A DNA stretch of 64,000 bases from Actinomadura rayongensis. Its GTDB lineage: Bacteria > Actinomycetota > Actinomycetes > Streptosporangiales > Streptosporangiaceae. A program made the translations under genes and the position numbers. The DNA lies in contig NZ_WUTW01000001.1 in NCBI RefSeq assembly GCF_009831215.1, positions 1,133,324 through 1,197,323 of the forward strand, in the 5' to 3' direction. Numbering within the stretch: position 1 is the stretch's first letter; the number at the start of each line of letters is the position of its first letter. The notes under the pieces are model-generated. The model did no database searches, was not told where the DNA came from, and saw nothing but the letters and a program-made list of their open reading frames with translations. Positions 1 through 7,650 of this stretch are shown here, piece after piece.

Positions 1-483
1 TCGCACGTGCGGACGACGATCGTCCACATGCCCGCCGTGAACACCCCGCAGTTCGACTGGGTGGAGAACCGGCTGCCGGACCGGCCGCAGCCCGTCCCGC
101 CGATCTACCAGCCGGAGGTGGCGGCGCGGGCGCTCGTCCACGCCGCCGCGCACCCGCGCCGCCGCGAGTACTGGGTCGGCGGCAGCACGGTCGGGACGAT
201 CCTCGGGAACCGGATCGCGCCCGGCCTGCTGGACCGCTACCTCGCCCGGACCGGCTACGGCTCGCAGCAGACCGGACGTCCCGCCGACCCGGACGCGCCC
301 GCCAACCTGTGGCGGCCCGCCGACGACACCGGCGGCCACGACTTCGGCGCGCACGGCGACTTCGACGACCGCGCGCACCCGCGCAGCCTCCAGCGCTGGG
401 CGTCCGAGCACCGGGGCCTGCTCGCCGCGGGCGCGGCGGGCCTGGCGGGCGTCGGCGGCGCCGCCTACCTGCGGACCCGGTGA
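1..483 (+). CDS. SDR family oxidoreductase, C-terminal part (5' end outside window)
   Basis: The reading frame is open from the first base, so the protein starts upstream and only its last 160 residues are seen. The segment reads [14 protein letters not shown] followed by [12 protein letters not shown] and a YWVGG stretch, which matches the C-terminal part of classical short-chain dehydrogenases with a C-terminal extension, often annotated as SDR family oxidoreductases in actinomycetes. The Rossmann GxxxGxG motif and the YxxxK catalytic pair are outside the window, so substrate and cofactor cannot be read. The last 25 or so residues form an Ala/Gly-rich hydrophobic segment ending in RTR, which could be a weak membrane anchor. 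The next gene, an alcohol dehydrogenase, follows after 91 bp with its own strong ribosome binding site. Family assignment is fairly sure; function is not. Confidence 0.7.
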   Translation, partial: SHVRTTIVHMPAVNTPQFDWVENRLPDRPQPVPPIYQPEVAARALVHAAAHPRRREYWVGGSTVGTILGNRIAPGLLDRYLARTGYGSQQTGRPADPDAPANLWRPADDTGGHDFGAHGDFDDRAHPRSLQRWASEHRGLLAAGAAGLAGVGGAAYLRTR

Positions 484-574
484 GTCGCGCGTCCGGGATT
501 CGGTCATGTGTCAGCCGCCGCGTCACTGGCAAGGGGCCGCACTTCGCTGAACCCGCTTACCAGGAGGCAACGCT

Positions 575-1789
575 ATGAAGGCCGTGATCTGGCAGGGCGT
601 CGGGGACATCACCGTGGAGGACGTGCCCGAACCGAAGCTCCAGGAGCCCGCGGACGCGATCGTCCGGATCACCGGGAGCGCGATCTGCGGCACCGACCTG
701 CACTTCGTGCGCGGCACGATGCCGGGGATGCGGCCCGGGACGATCCTCGGCCACGAGGCCGTCGGCGTCGTGGAGGAGCTGGGGCCCGAGGTGCGCAACT
801 TCTCCGTCGGCGACCGGGTGGTGATCCCGTCCACGCTCGGCTGCGGCCGGTGCGTCTACTGCCGCGCGGGCTACTACGCGCAGTGCGACGTGGTGAACCC
901 GCAGGGCCGCGACGCCGGGACGTCCTTCTACGGCGGCCCGATCTCGACCGGGCCGTTCGACGGGTTGCAGGCCGAGTACGCGCGGGTGCCGTTCGCGCAC
1001 ACCAACATCGTCCCGATCCCGCCCGGGGTGACCGACGAGCAGGCGCTGATGGTCAGCGACATCTTCCCGACCGCGTGGTTCGGGGCGCGGCTCGCGCAGG
1101 TGACGCCCGGCGACGTCGTCGCGATCTTCGGCGCCGGGCCGGTCGGGCAGCTCGCCGCGCTGTCGGCGCGGATGCAGGGCGCGGGCCGCGTCCTCATCGT
1201 GGACGGCAACGCCGACCGGCTGGAGACGGCCCGGCTGCAGAACGCCGAGACGATCGACTTCAACGCCGAGGACCCCGTCACCTCGATCAAGGACATGACG
1301 GGCGGCATCGGCGCGGACCGGGTCATCGACGCGGTCGGCGTGGACGCGCAGCGCCCGTCCGGCGGACCCGCCGCCGGTCCGGCCGGCGAGCACATCGAGC
1401 AGTACGACGCGGAGGTGCACGTCGCGGCGCCCGAGACGAACGTCCAGGGCGACCTGTGGCGGCCCGGCGACGCGCCGAGCCAGGCGATCCGCTGGGCCGT
1501 GGACGCGGTCGCGAAGGCCGGGACGATCGGCATCGTCGGCGTGTACCCGCCCGGCTTCGACCGGTTCCCGATCGGGACGATGATGAACCGGAACCTGACC
1601 GTCCAGGCGGGGAACTGCAACCACCGCCGCTACGTGCCGGGCCTGCTGTCCAAGATCGCCACCGGGGCCGCCGACCCGACGACGATCATCACGCAGCAGG
1701 AGGCGCTGCCGCACGTCCTGGACGCGTTCGAGGCGTTCGACCGGCGCGAGCCCGGCTGGACGAAGGTGTCCCTGGAGGTCGCCGGGTGA
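575..1789 (+). CDS. Zinc-dependent alcohol dehydrogenase (MDR family)
   Basis: This 404-residue protein belongs to the medium-chain dehydrogenase/reductase family and should oxidise an alcohol or aldehyde with NAD(P). The catalytic zinc site is visible as CGTDLH near residue 38 and GHEAVGVV near residue 60. The structural zinc site is the four-cysteine cluster CGRCVYC plus a later Cys around residues 89-107. The nucleotide-binding fold carries GAGPVGQLAAL near residue 185. Length and the insertion in the C-terminal half resemble the formaldehyde dehydrogenase-like branch (glutathione-independent), which is about 390-400 residues. The ATG follows an AGGAGG ribosome binding site at 562-567 with 7 bp spacing, so the start is secure. 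The physiological substrate is unknown. Confidence 0.9.
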   Translation: MKAVIWQGVGDITVEDVPEPKLQEPADAIVRITGSAICGTDLHFVRGTMPGMRPGTILGHEAVGVVEELGPEVRNFSVGDRVVIPSTLGCGRCVYCRAGYYAQCDVVNPQGRDAGTSFYGGPISTGPFDGLQAEYARVPFAHTNIVPIPPGVTDEQALMVSDIFPTAWFGARLAQVTPGDVVAIFGAGPVGQLAALSARMQGAGRVLIVDGNADRLETARLQNAETIDFNAEDPVTSIKDMTGGIGADRVIDAVGVDAQRPSGGPAAGPAGEHIEQYDAEVHVAAPETNVQGDLWRPGDAPSQAIRWAVDAVAKAGTIGIVGVYPPGFDRFPIGTMMNRNLTVQAGNCNHRRYVPGLLSKIATGAADPTTIITQQEALPHVLDAFEAFDRREPGWTKVSLEVAG

Positions 1790-1806
1790 CGCCGGTGCCC
1801 GGCGGG

Positions 1807-1825
1807 CCGGGGCGCGGTGCCCCGG
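1807..1825. terminator. GC hairpin between convergent genes
   Basis: A perfect 7-bp stem (CCGGGGC with GCCCCGG, 5-base loop) lies between the ends of the alcohol dehydrogenase and the lipase. Flanking GGCGG and CCGCC can extend it. No T-run follows, as is usual in actinomycetes. It could end transcription from both sides. Confidence 0.5.
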
Positions 1826-1841
1826 CGCGCCGCCGCCGGGC

Positions 1842-2684
1842 TCACGCGGCCCGGGGGAGGTCCGCCTCGTGGGCGGGTTCGGCGTTGGCCGCCAGGCAGG
1901 TGATGTAGGCGCCGATGCCGTGGTCGCGGAACGCGTCCACGCCGAACGACGCCGGGCTGCGCAGATGGCCGCGCAGCGCGTCGCACACCCGGACGAGCAG
2001 CGACGGCGGACGGGGGAGCAGCCGCCCCGACGCGTCGAAGTACTGCTCCAGCGCCACGTGCCGGTACAGCGGGTCGGGCGGGAGCTTCGGCACGATGTCG
2101 CTGTTGTTGACGAACCGGAACATCCGCCCCTTGAACGCCGTGTCGTAGGCGCGGGCGAGGACCGGGTCGCACGTCCGGGGCTGCCCGAACGTGTAGACGC
2201 CGTCCGCGAGCAGCCGCGGATCGGCGAAGTACATCCGCGCCGCCGCCAGCATCGCGAGGGCGCCGCCGAGGCTGTGGCCGGTGAACCACAGTTTCTGGTC
2301 TCCGGTGCGCAGTTCGCGGACGGCCGTGAGGATCTGCGGCCACACCGCGTCCAGCGCCTGCTCGAACCCGAGGTGGACCATTCCGTCGCCGCACGAGTAC
2401 GGCACCATGAGGGCGCCGCAGTCGGTCAGCCAGTCGCGCAGTTCGCCGGGCTCGGTGCCCCGGAACGCCACGACGACCGTCTCCGCGTTCCCCATCGCGA
2501 ACGCCTGCGTGTCCTCCAGCGGGAAGGGCACCTGGTGCGGGACGCAGAAGGTCCGCACGTCGGAATAGCCCCACGCGGCGGCCTGCCGCCGCACCGCGCC
2601 GGGTTCCTTGTAGGCGAGCCGCGCCGCCTCGGCGAGGTGGCGCGCGAACGGGAGCCGGGAGCGATCGAAGGGGATCACGTGCAT
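1842..2684 (-). CDS. Lipase, class 3 family
   Basis: A 280-residue alpha/beta hydrolase of the fungal-type lipase (class 3) family, expected to hydrolyse lipid esters. The nucleophile elbow GHSLGGA places the catalytic Ser at residue 138. VVAFRGTEP near residue 75 is the usual strand and oxyanion-hole segment. Asp196 in NNSDIVPKLPP is the likely triad acid and a His near the C-terminus completes it. No signal peptide is seen, so it may act in the cytoplasm or be exported by another route. An upstream in-frame ATG would add ten residues, but the chosen ATG at 2684 has a GGAGG ribosome binding site 7 bases before it. An AT-rich palindrome at 2725-2749 lies in its upstream region. Confidence 0.85.
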   Translation of the reverse strand: MHVIPFDRSRLPFARHLAEAARLAYKEPGAVRRQAAAWGYSDVRTFCVPHQVPFPLEDTQAFAMGNAETVVVAFRGTEPGELRDWLTDCGALMVPYSCGDGMVHLGFEQALDAVWPQILTAVRELRTGDQKLWFTGHSLGGALAMLAAARMYFADPRLLADGVYTFGQPRTCDPVLARAYDTAFKGRMFRFVNNSDIVPKLPPDPLYRHVALEQYFDASGRLLPRPPSLLVRVCDALRGHLRSPASFGVDAFRDHGIGAYITCLAANAEPAHEADLPRAA

Positions 2685-2724
2685 CACGTGGCCTCCGTCT
2701 CTTCCTGATGACATGTCGCTATCG

Positions 2725-2749
2725 GATAATTACCCACAGTGGGATTATC
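2725..2749. promoter_or_regulatory. Palindromic operator-like element upstream of the lipase gene
   Basis: GATAAT and ATTATC flank a second inverted pair CCCAC and GTGGG, giving an almost perfect palindrome centred on 2738. It lies 41-65 bases before the lipase start codon and just past the end of the unrecognised gene at 2790. The AT content is unusual for this genome. It could be a repressor operator, or a hairpin ending the transcript from 2790-3554. The sequence alone does not decide. Confidence 0.4.
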
Positions 2750-2789
2750 GCTGTCGCGACAAATGACTCACCGAATGGCAAGCCGGGTG

Positions 2790-3554
2790 TCACCAGAGCA
2801 GGACGCCGCATCCGTCGCGGACCGCGTCGTCCAGCCAGGCCAGGCAGGCGTCGAGCCACGCGTCGTCCACGGCGGCGGCCAGGAACGACGCGAACCCGAC
2901 CGGCGGCGTCACGTACGCCTTCTGCCCGCGCGGGACGCGGCGGTTCCACTCGCGCGCCAGCGCCGCGAACGGCGCGACCTCGAACGGCAGCGGCAGGCCG
3001 GCGGCGGGCGGGTCGTCCCAGCGCGGCGGGGGCGGCGGCTGCGGGACGGGCAGCGCGAGGATCCGCTCCCGGATCTCCGCCAGCTCCGGCCGGACCGCCC
3101 ACGCGCTGGTCCGGTCCCGGGCCTCGAACGCGCGCTCGCGCAGCGGCGTCCACTCGTCCACCAGGTTGCGGACGGTCACGTGCGCGTGCCAGGCCCGCAG
3201 GTAGGGACGGTGCCGTCCGGCCCGCACCTCGGCGCGATGCCGCGTCCAGCCGCGCAGCCGCCGGGCCAGGTCGCCGGGGAGGTGGGTGCGGAACGCCGCG
3301 CGGCGCCACTCGGCCGGGAACACCGGGTTCAGCGCGAACGCCGCGACGCGGAAGCTCGACGTGCCGTCCCGCGCGACATGGCGGCGCAGCTCGGCCGGGT
3401 CGGCGCGCGGCTTGGGCGGGACGGGCAGATGCCGCAGATCGTCGGGCAGCGCCCCGGACGCCGCGTACCAGTCGGCCTGCGCCTCGACCAGATCGTCGAG
3501 CACGGCGCGGGGAACGCCCGGCAGCGGTCGCATCCTGACCCAGTCCACGCCCAT
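2790..3554 (-). CDS. Hypothetical protein, unrecognised family
   Basis: A 254-residue protein that I do not recognise. It is rich in Trp, Arg and Pro, has no predicted membrane segment or signal peptide and no known catalytic motif. Features are a central basic segment with several HxH or RxxR elements (WTRHRAEV, RAWHAHVTVR), a proline run (QPPPPPRW) near residue 180, and a Trp-rich C-terminus with DDAWLDACLAWLDD. GC content and codon use match the neighbours, so it is probably a real gene. The start at 3554 is the first ATG giving a compact protein. No clear ribosome binding site is visible and an ATG seven codons later is an alternative. It lies 23 bp downstream of the DUF3515 gene on the same strand and may be in its operon. 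Confidence 0.6.
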   Translation of the reverse strand: MGVDWVRMRPLPGVPRAVLDDLVEAQADWYAASGALPDDLRHLPVPPKPRADPAELRRHVARDGTSSFRVAAFALNPVFPAEWRRAAFRTHLPGDLARRLRGWTRHRAEVRAGRHRPYLRAWHAHVTVRNLVDEWTPLRERAFEARDRTSAWAVRPELAEIRERILALPVPQPPPPPRWDDPPAAGLPLPFEVAPFAALAREWNRRVPRGQKAYVTPPVGFASFLAAAVDDAWLDACLAWLDDAVRDGCGVLLW

Positions 3555-3577
3555 CGCCGCCAGCGTAGCCGGACCGT

Positions 3578-4042
3578 TTAAAGCCGCCCCTCCGGCTTGG
3601 CGGGAATCGTCGCCGCGATCGCCTCGCCGAGTTCGATGAGCACGTCGCCGGGCGGCGCGTACTTCGGCGGGACGGTCACCTCGACGTACGCCTGGCGTCC
3701 CACGGCCGTCCAGGTGACCGGACGGTCGGCCGGGACCCCGAACCACGACAGGCCGTTGATGTCCTGGAGCTGGGACGTCGGCCGCAGCCCCGCCGGGAGC
3801 GGCACCCCGCAGCGCAGCGCGATCGCGGGCGACCCCCACGCGGCCGTCAGCGGCGACGCGGGCGAGGTGCCGCGCAGCTTCTCGCCGTGGACGCGCTCGG
3901 GCAGCCGCAGCCCCTCGCACAACCGGGTCGTCGTCGCGTCCGCCGCCGGGACGGGCACCGCGACCGCTCCCGCGCCGCACCCCGCGAGGGTCGTCGCCAG
4001 CAGCGGGACGGCCAGGAACGCGCGGGTCCTCCGCTCAGACAC
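3578..4042 (-). CDS. DUF3515 family lipoprotein
   Basis: A 154-residue lipoprotein. After a basic N-terminus (MSERRTR) and a hydrophobic stretch comes the lipobox LAGC, so Cys22 should be lipid-modified after signal peptidase II cleavage and the protein held on the outer face of the membrane. The mature part has the DUF3515 pattern: an early Cys in RLCEGLRLPERV, then AWGSPAIALRCGV, a Trp-containing LSWFGV and a late VEVTVPPKYAP. The family is confined to actinobacteria and has no established function. It commonly sits beside the Lrp/AsnC-like gene and thiL, as here. Its start overlaps the stop of the Lrp-like gene by 8 bp, so the two are probably translationally coupled. Confidence 0.85.
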   Translation of the reverse strand: MSERRTRAFLAVPLLATTLAGCGAGAVAVPVPAADATTTRLCEGLRLPERVHGEKLRGTSPASPLTAAWGSPAIALRCGVPLPAGLRPTSQLQDINGLSWFGVPADRPVTWTAVGRQAYVEVTVPPKYAPPGDVLIELGEAIAATIPAKPEGRL

Positions 4043-4268
4043 GGACGATCGGGCAGGTCAGAGTCCGGGTGATGCCCTCGATCCGCTGAACGCGCGAGAC
4101 GACGAGCTTGCCCAGCTCGTCCACGTCCCGGGCCTCGGCGCGCACGATCACGTCGTACGGGCCGGTGACGTCCTCCGCCTTGATCACGCCCGCGATCCCG
4201 GAGATCTGGTCCGCGACGTCGGCAGCCCTGCCCACCTCGGTCTGGATGAGGATGTAGGCCTGCACCAT
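4035..4268 (-). CDS. Stand-alone Lrp/AsnC ligand-binding (RAM) domain protein
   Basis: This 77-residue protein consists only of the C-terminal effector-binding domain of Lrp/AsnC regulators. The order MVQAYILIQTEVG, the central GPYDVIVRAEA and the final strand give the alpha/beta ACT-like fold. It has no helix-turn-helix, so it cannot bind DNA alone. Such domains assemble into rings and bind amino acids, so a sensing or modulating role is likely. The ATG has a GGGAGG ribosome binding site about 6 bases upstream. The gene is divergent from thiL and overlaps the DUF3515 gene, an arrangement seen widely in actinobacteria. Confidence 0.85.
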   Translation of the reverse strand: MVQAYILIQTEVGRAADVADQISGIAGVIKAEDVTGPYDVIVRAEARDVDELGKLVVSRVQRIEGITRTLTCPIVRV

Positions 4269-4386
4269 CACGTCCTCCCCGGGCGGAGATTCAACGGTCG
4301 GACGGTCACCGTATCGTGTTGTGCGCCACTGCGGCCCCCCGGGGTCGAAGGCGGTCACACGGGACATAACCGGGAATCGGGGCGAG

Positions 4387-5325
4387 ATGGGCGGGGCGGT
4401 CGAACGGGTCGGCGACCTCGGCGAGTTCGGGCTGATCGCCCGGCTCACCCGGGGCCTGCCGCAGGCGCCGGCGGTCGCGCTCGGGCCCGGCGACGACGCC
4501 GCCGTGGTCGCCGCGCCCGACGGCCGCGTCGTCGCCACCGCCGATCTCCTGGTCGAGGGCCGCCACTTCCGCCGCGACTGGTCCGGGCCCGCCGACATCG
4601 GGCACAAGGCCGCCGCGCAGAACCTCGCCGACGTCGTCGCGATGGGCGCGCGGCCCACCGCGCTGCTCGTCGGGCTCGCGCTGCCGCCCGAGACGCCCGC
4701 CGCGTGGGCCGAGGACCTGTACGCGGGGCTCGCCGCCGAGTGCGCGGCGGCGGGCGCGTCCATCGTCGGCGGCGACGTCGTGGGCGCCGACGCGGTCACG
4801 CTCGCGATCACCGCGCTCGGCGACCTCGGCGGCGCGCCGCCGCTCACCCGCTCCGGCGCGCGGCCCGGCGACGTCGTCGCGGTCCGGGGCGCGCTCGGGT
4901 TCTCCGCCGCCGGGCTCGACCTGCTGGAGCGCGGCGCGTCCGGCCCGGCCGAACTGCTCGCCGCGCACCGCCGCCCCCGGCCGCCCTACGAAGCGGGCGC
5001 GGAGGCGCGGGCGGCGGGCGCGACGGCGCTCATCGACGTCAGCGACGGCCTCGTGCGCGACCTCGGACACGTCGCGGCGGCGTCCGGCGTGCGCGTCGAG
5101 ATCGACACGGCCGCGCTGCCCGTCCCGGCCGTGCTCGGCGCGGACGGGGTCCGGCACGTCCTCACCGGCGGGGAGGACCACGGGTTCGCCGCCGCGTTCC
5201 CGCCCGGCCGCGTCCCCGCCGCGTGGACGGCGATCGGCCGCGTCGCCGAGGGTTCCGGAGTCCGCGTGGACGGGCGCCCGTTCGACGGCGGCGGCTGGGA
5301 TCATTTCCCGCGTCGTCCCAGGTAG
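4387..5325 (+). CDS. thiL: Thiamine-monophosphate kinase
   Basis: ThiL phosphorylates thiamine monophosphate to thiamine pyrophosphate with ATP, the last step of cofactor synthesis. The protein is 312 residues, normal for the family. Motifs include LGPGDDAAVV near residue 30 (Mg-ATP binding), DLLVEGRHF, the AAQNLADVVAMGA segment, GGDVVGAD, and a C-terminal VSDGLVRDLGH and GGEDHGF. The fold is that of the PurM/AIRS kinases. The frame is open further upstream, but the ATG at 4387 begins where family members begin and is preceded by GGGGCGAG. It is divergent from the Lrp-like gene. A -10-like TATCGT near 4313 lies in the shared upstream region. Confidence 0.93.
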   Translation: MGGAVERVGDLGEFGLIARLTRGLPQAPAVALGPGDDAAVVAAPDGRVVATADLLVEGRHFRRDWSGPADIGHKAAAQNLADVVAMGARPTALLVGLALPPETPAAWAEDLYAGLAAECAAAGASIVGGDVVGADAVTLAITALGDLGGAPPLTRSGARPGDVVAVRGALGFSAAGLDLLERGASGPAELLAAHRRPRPPYEAGAEARAAGATALIDVSDGLVRDLGHVAAASGVRVEIDTAALPVPAVLGADGVRHVLTGGEDHGFAAAFPPGRVPAAWTAIGRVAEGSGVRVDGRPFDGGGWDHFPRRPR

Positions 5326-5440
5326 CCGGGGTGATTTGGGGGTATGAAGCCGGGAGCGCGGTGGGCTGCGCGATTCCTCATCCGGTAGGCAGGGTTGAGG
5401 CGGCTTTGGTATACATCCTCTGATCGCGATGAGGAACGGG

Positions 5441-6031
5441 ATGGGACGACACACCAGATTCGGGGAACCGGACGACGACCCGCCGCCCGGCGACGACGCG
5501 GCACTGCCGCCGCCGCAGCCCCCCGCGGACGAGCGCCCGCGACGGCGCGTCCCCGTCCCCCTGCTCCCGATCCTCGCCCTCACGATCGCGATCGGCGTCG
5601 TCTCCTACGCCTACAGCACCAAGCAGATCTCGCTGAACTTCGCCCCGCCCGCGCGCGAGCCGAAGGCCCAGGGCATCCACGACAGCCAGGTCTCCCAGCG
5701 CCGCCGCAGCGCCCGCGCCGACGGGCTCGTCGTCGACTTCGCACTGCTGAAGCGGCAGGCCGGGGCGTTCACCGCGAGCGTCACCGTCACCAACCGGGGC
5801 GAACGGGCCGTCCGGCGGTGGGCGCTGGCGTTCACCATCCCGAAGGCGCGCGTGGTGTCCGCGACGGGCGCGGAGGTCGTCGCGCTCGGCAGGCGGGCGT
5901 GGGTGCGCAGTCCCGGGACGGCGCCCGCGCTGGAGCCCGGCGCGTCGGTCCGGGTCGTGTTCCGCGCGACGGGCGCGCCGCACAGCCCGTCGACCTGCGT
6001 CCTCAACCGGGTCACCTGCGATCGGATCTGA
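5441..6031 (+). CDS. Membrane-anchored protein with CBM2-like extracellular domain
   Basis: A protein of about 196 residues with an acidic, proline-rich cytoplasmic head, a basic stop (RPRRRVP), one transmembrane helix ([18 protein letters not shown]) and an outside domain of about 130 residues. The outside domain resembles family 2 carbohydrate-binding modules: [19 protein letters not shown] near the start, then [15 protein letters not shown], then a C-terminal block ending in LNRVTC, the same order as in cellulose-binding modules. The usual disulfide Cys at the N-terminal edge is missing, so carbohydrate binding is uncertain. ATG 5441 has GAGGA five bases upstream. An ATG at 5429 in the same frame is the alternative. 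A TATACA -10-like box lies at about 5410. The following thiD gene probably has its own promoter. Confidence 0.65.
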   Translation: MGRHTRFGEPDDDPPPGDDAALPPPQPPADERPRRRVPVPLLPILALTIAIGVVSYAYSTKQISLNFAPPAREPKAQGIHDSQVSQRRRSARADGLVVDFALLKRQAGAFTASVTVTNRGERAVRRWALAFTIPKARVVSATGAEVVALGRRAWVRSPGTAPALEPGASVRVVFRATGAPHSPSTCVLNRVTCDRI

Positions 6032-6037
6032 TCCCCG

Positions 6038-6043
6038 TAAAGT
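6038..6043 (+). promoter_or_regulatory. -10 element for a leaderless thiD transcript
   Basis: TAAAGT fits the actinobacterial TANNNT -10 consensus and ends exactly 7 bases before the ATG of thiD, so transcription would begin at or next to the start codon. No Shine-Dalgarno sequence is present, which agrees with leaderless translation. Confidence 0.5.
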
Positions 6044-6050
6044 GGGCGGT

Positions 6051-6860
6051 ATGCCGCAGAACTCGCCGCCGCTCGTCCTCTCGGTCGCCGGTTCCGACTC
6101 CGGCGGCGGCGCCGGGATCCAGGCCGACCTGAAGACGATGCTCGCGCTCGGCGTCCACGGGATGAGCGTCGTCGCCGCCGTCACCGCGCAGAACTCCGTC
6201 GGCGTCCAGGGGTACTGGGAACTGCCGCCCGAGGCCGTCCGCGCGCAGCTCGACTCGGTGCTGTCCGACATCGGCGTCCACGCGGTGAAGACCGGGATGC
6301 TCGCGTCCGCCGCGCTGGTCGAGACCGTCGCGGACGTGCTCGCGGACGTCGCGGCGCCTGTCGTCGTGGACCCGGTCGGGGTGTCCAAGCACGGTGACGC
6401 GCTGTTGCAGCCGTCGGCGGTGGACGCCGTACGGAACGTCCTGCTGCCGGTCGCGACCGTCGTCACGCCGAACCTGTGGGAGGTCGAGCAGCTCACCGGC
6501 GTCAAGGTCGTGGACGAGACCGGCCTGCGCCCCGCCGCCGAGGCGGTCAAGGCGCTCGGTCCCGCCTGGGTGCTCGTCAAGGGCGGCCACCTGCCCGGCG
6601 AGCCCGCCGACCTGCTGTTCGACGGCGAACGCGAGTACCGCTTCACCGCGCCCCGCCACGACAACCGGCACACCCACGGGACGGGCTGCACGCTCGCGTC
6701 CGCCCTCGCGTCCCACCTGGCGCTCGGCGCGGACGTCCCCACCGCCGTCGCGCGCGCCAAGGAGTACGTCACCGGCGCGATCGCCGCCGGGTTCCCGCTC
6801 GGCGCGGGCATCGGCCCGGTCGACCACGGGTGGCGAATCCGCGCGGAACGTCCCGGCTGA
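6051..6860 (+). CDS. thiD: Hydroxymethylpyrimidine/phosphomethylpyrimidine kinase
   Basis: ThiD phosphorylates HMP and HMP-phosphate to HMP pyrophosphate in thiamine synthesis. The 269-residue protein starts with [18 protein letters not shown], the ribokinase-family substrate loop. It carries [13 protein letters not shown] in the middle and the anion-hole and catalytic Asp region [16 protein letters not shown] near residue 205. In the DPVMV/DPV segment the usual Met is a Gly, a minor variant. A GTG nine bases upstream in frame lies inside the likely -10 box and is rejected as a start. With thiL 0.7 kb upstream, this region supplies two thiamine steps. Confidence 0.93.
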   Translation: MPQNSPPLVLSVAGSDSGGGAGIQADLKTMLALGVHGMSVVAAVTAQNSVGVQGYWELPPEAVRAQLDSVLSDIGVHAVKTGMLASAALVETVADVLADVAAPVVVDPVGVSKHGDALLQPSAVDAVRNVLLPVATVVTPNLWEVEQLTGVKVVDETGLRPAAEAVKALGPAWVLVKGGHLPGEPADLLFDGEREYRFTAPRHDNRHTHGTGCTLASALASHLALGADVPTAVARAKEYVTGAIAAGFPLGAGIGPVDHGWRIRAERPG

Positions 6861-6961
6861 CCGCCGGATTTACGCACTGACGGACAGTTCCGTGCCAGTA
6901 ACATGCTGTTCGTGCCATGATGCCCCGGGCCGGGCGAATCCGGCGGGAAGGGCGGAGAGCA

Positions 6962-7171
6962 ATGCTGGACGAGGCGCACGCGGGCACCGGGCGGCCGACG
7001 CGGCTCGCGGTGATCGTGCTGGCCCTGCTGCTGCTCGCCTGCGCGTCGGTGTTCGGCCTGCTCGCCCACGACGCCGGGCTGCTCGGCCGGGACGGCGGCC
7101 CCGCGCCCGCCAAGGTCACCCCGCCCCCGGCCGACACCGCGCCGGGCGTCCGGCTCGTCTCCTACCCGTGA
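6962..7171 (+). CDS. Small single-pass membrane or secreted protein
   Basis: A 69-residue protein of unknown function. It has a short polar head, a hydrophobic stretch ([20 protein letters not shown], about residues 14-33) and a proline-rich tail of about 35 residues outside the membrane. The stretch could be an uncleaved anchor or a signal peptide. LLACAS has a Cys in a position that could act as a poor lipobox. The ATG at 6962 follows GGCGGAGAG. An upstream ATG at 6917 would add a basic stretch and has no ribosome binding site. It is convergent with rpmB, with a strong hairpin between them. Confidence 0.5.
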   Translation: MLDEAHAGTGRPTRLAVIVLALLLLACASVFGLLAHDAGLLGRDGGPAPAKVTPPPADTAPGVRLVSYP

Positions 7172-7189
7172 ACGCCCGGGAACACGACA

Positions 7190-7222
7190 ACCGGCCCCGG
7201 ACCGAAGGTCGACGGGGCCGGT
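7190..7222. terminator. Bidirectional hairpin terminator
   Basis: A perfect 10-bp stem (ACCGGCCCCG with CGGGGCCGGT, 13-base loop) lies between the stops of the convergent small membrane gene and rpmB, so it can serve both strands. Confidence 0.65.
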
Positions 7223-7235
7223 GCGGACGTATCGG

Positions 7236-7430
7236 TCAGACGGACGGCTTGGTGACCTTGCCCGCCTTGATGCACGACGTGCACGCGTTGATCCGCTTGG
7301 TCCCGCCGTTCACGACGGCGCGGACGCGCTGGATGTTGGGGTTCCAGCGGCGCGGGGTGCGGCGGTGCGAGTGGGAGACGCGCATGCCGAAACCGGGTCC
7401 CTTGCCGCAGACGTCGCAGACGGAAGCCAC
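7236..7430 (-). CDS. rpmB: 50S ribosomal protein L28
   Basis: L28 of the large ribosomal subunit, 64 residues. It begins [15 protein letters not shown] and ends with [11 protein letters not shown]. The two CxxC pairs show this is the zinc-binding form of L28 rather than the cysteine-free paralogue that many actinobacteria express under zinc starvation. [15 protein letters not shown] is the conserved RNA-binding core. It is transcribed away from the DAK2-domain gene, with about 220 bp of shared upstream region. The pairing of rpmB with the DAK2 gene and recG is conserved in bacteria. Confidence 0.97.
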   Translation of the reverse strand: MASVCDVCGKGPGFGMRVSHSHRRTPRRWNPNIQRVRAVVNGGTKRINACTSCIKAGKVTKPSV

Positions 7431-7650
7431 GGAAACTCCAAGTGGGTGTCGAAGCAGTGAGGGCGAGCGGGCCGACGGTCGTCGCCGGGATGCTCGCAGC
7501 GGCGCCTCGGACGAGGCGCACGGACCAGACTAGCCGACCCCGGGACCGCGACGCGAATCGGCACGTTCCCGCTTCCCCCCGGCACGTCCGGCGCGGTACA
7601 GAGGGGAACGCGGGGGTACACGAGCGGAACCGGCGCGGGAGGGAGCGAGA

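Noticed and set aside
3563..3980. Longer N-terminus for the unrecognised protein at 2790-3554
   Set aside because: The extension would overlap most of the DUF3515 lipoprotein gene on the same strand in another frame, and that gene has a clear lipobox and family pattern.
6042..6050. Earlier GTG start for thiD
   Set aside because: The GTG lies inside the likely -10 hexamer TAAAGT and family members begin at the later ATG.
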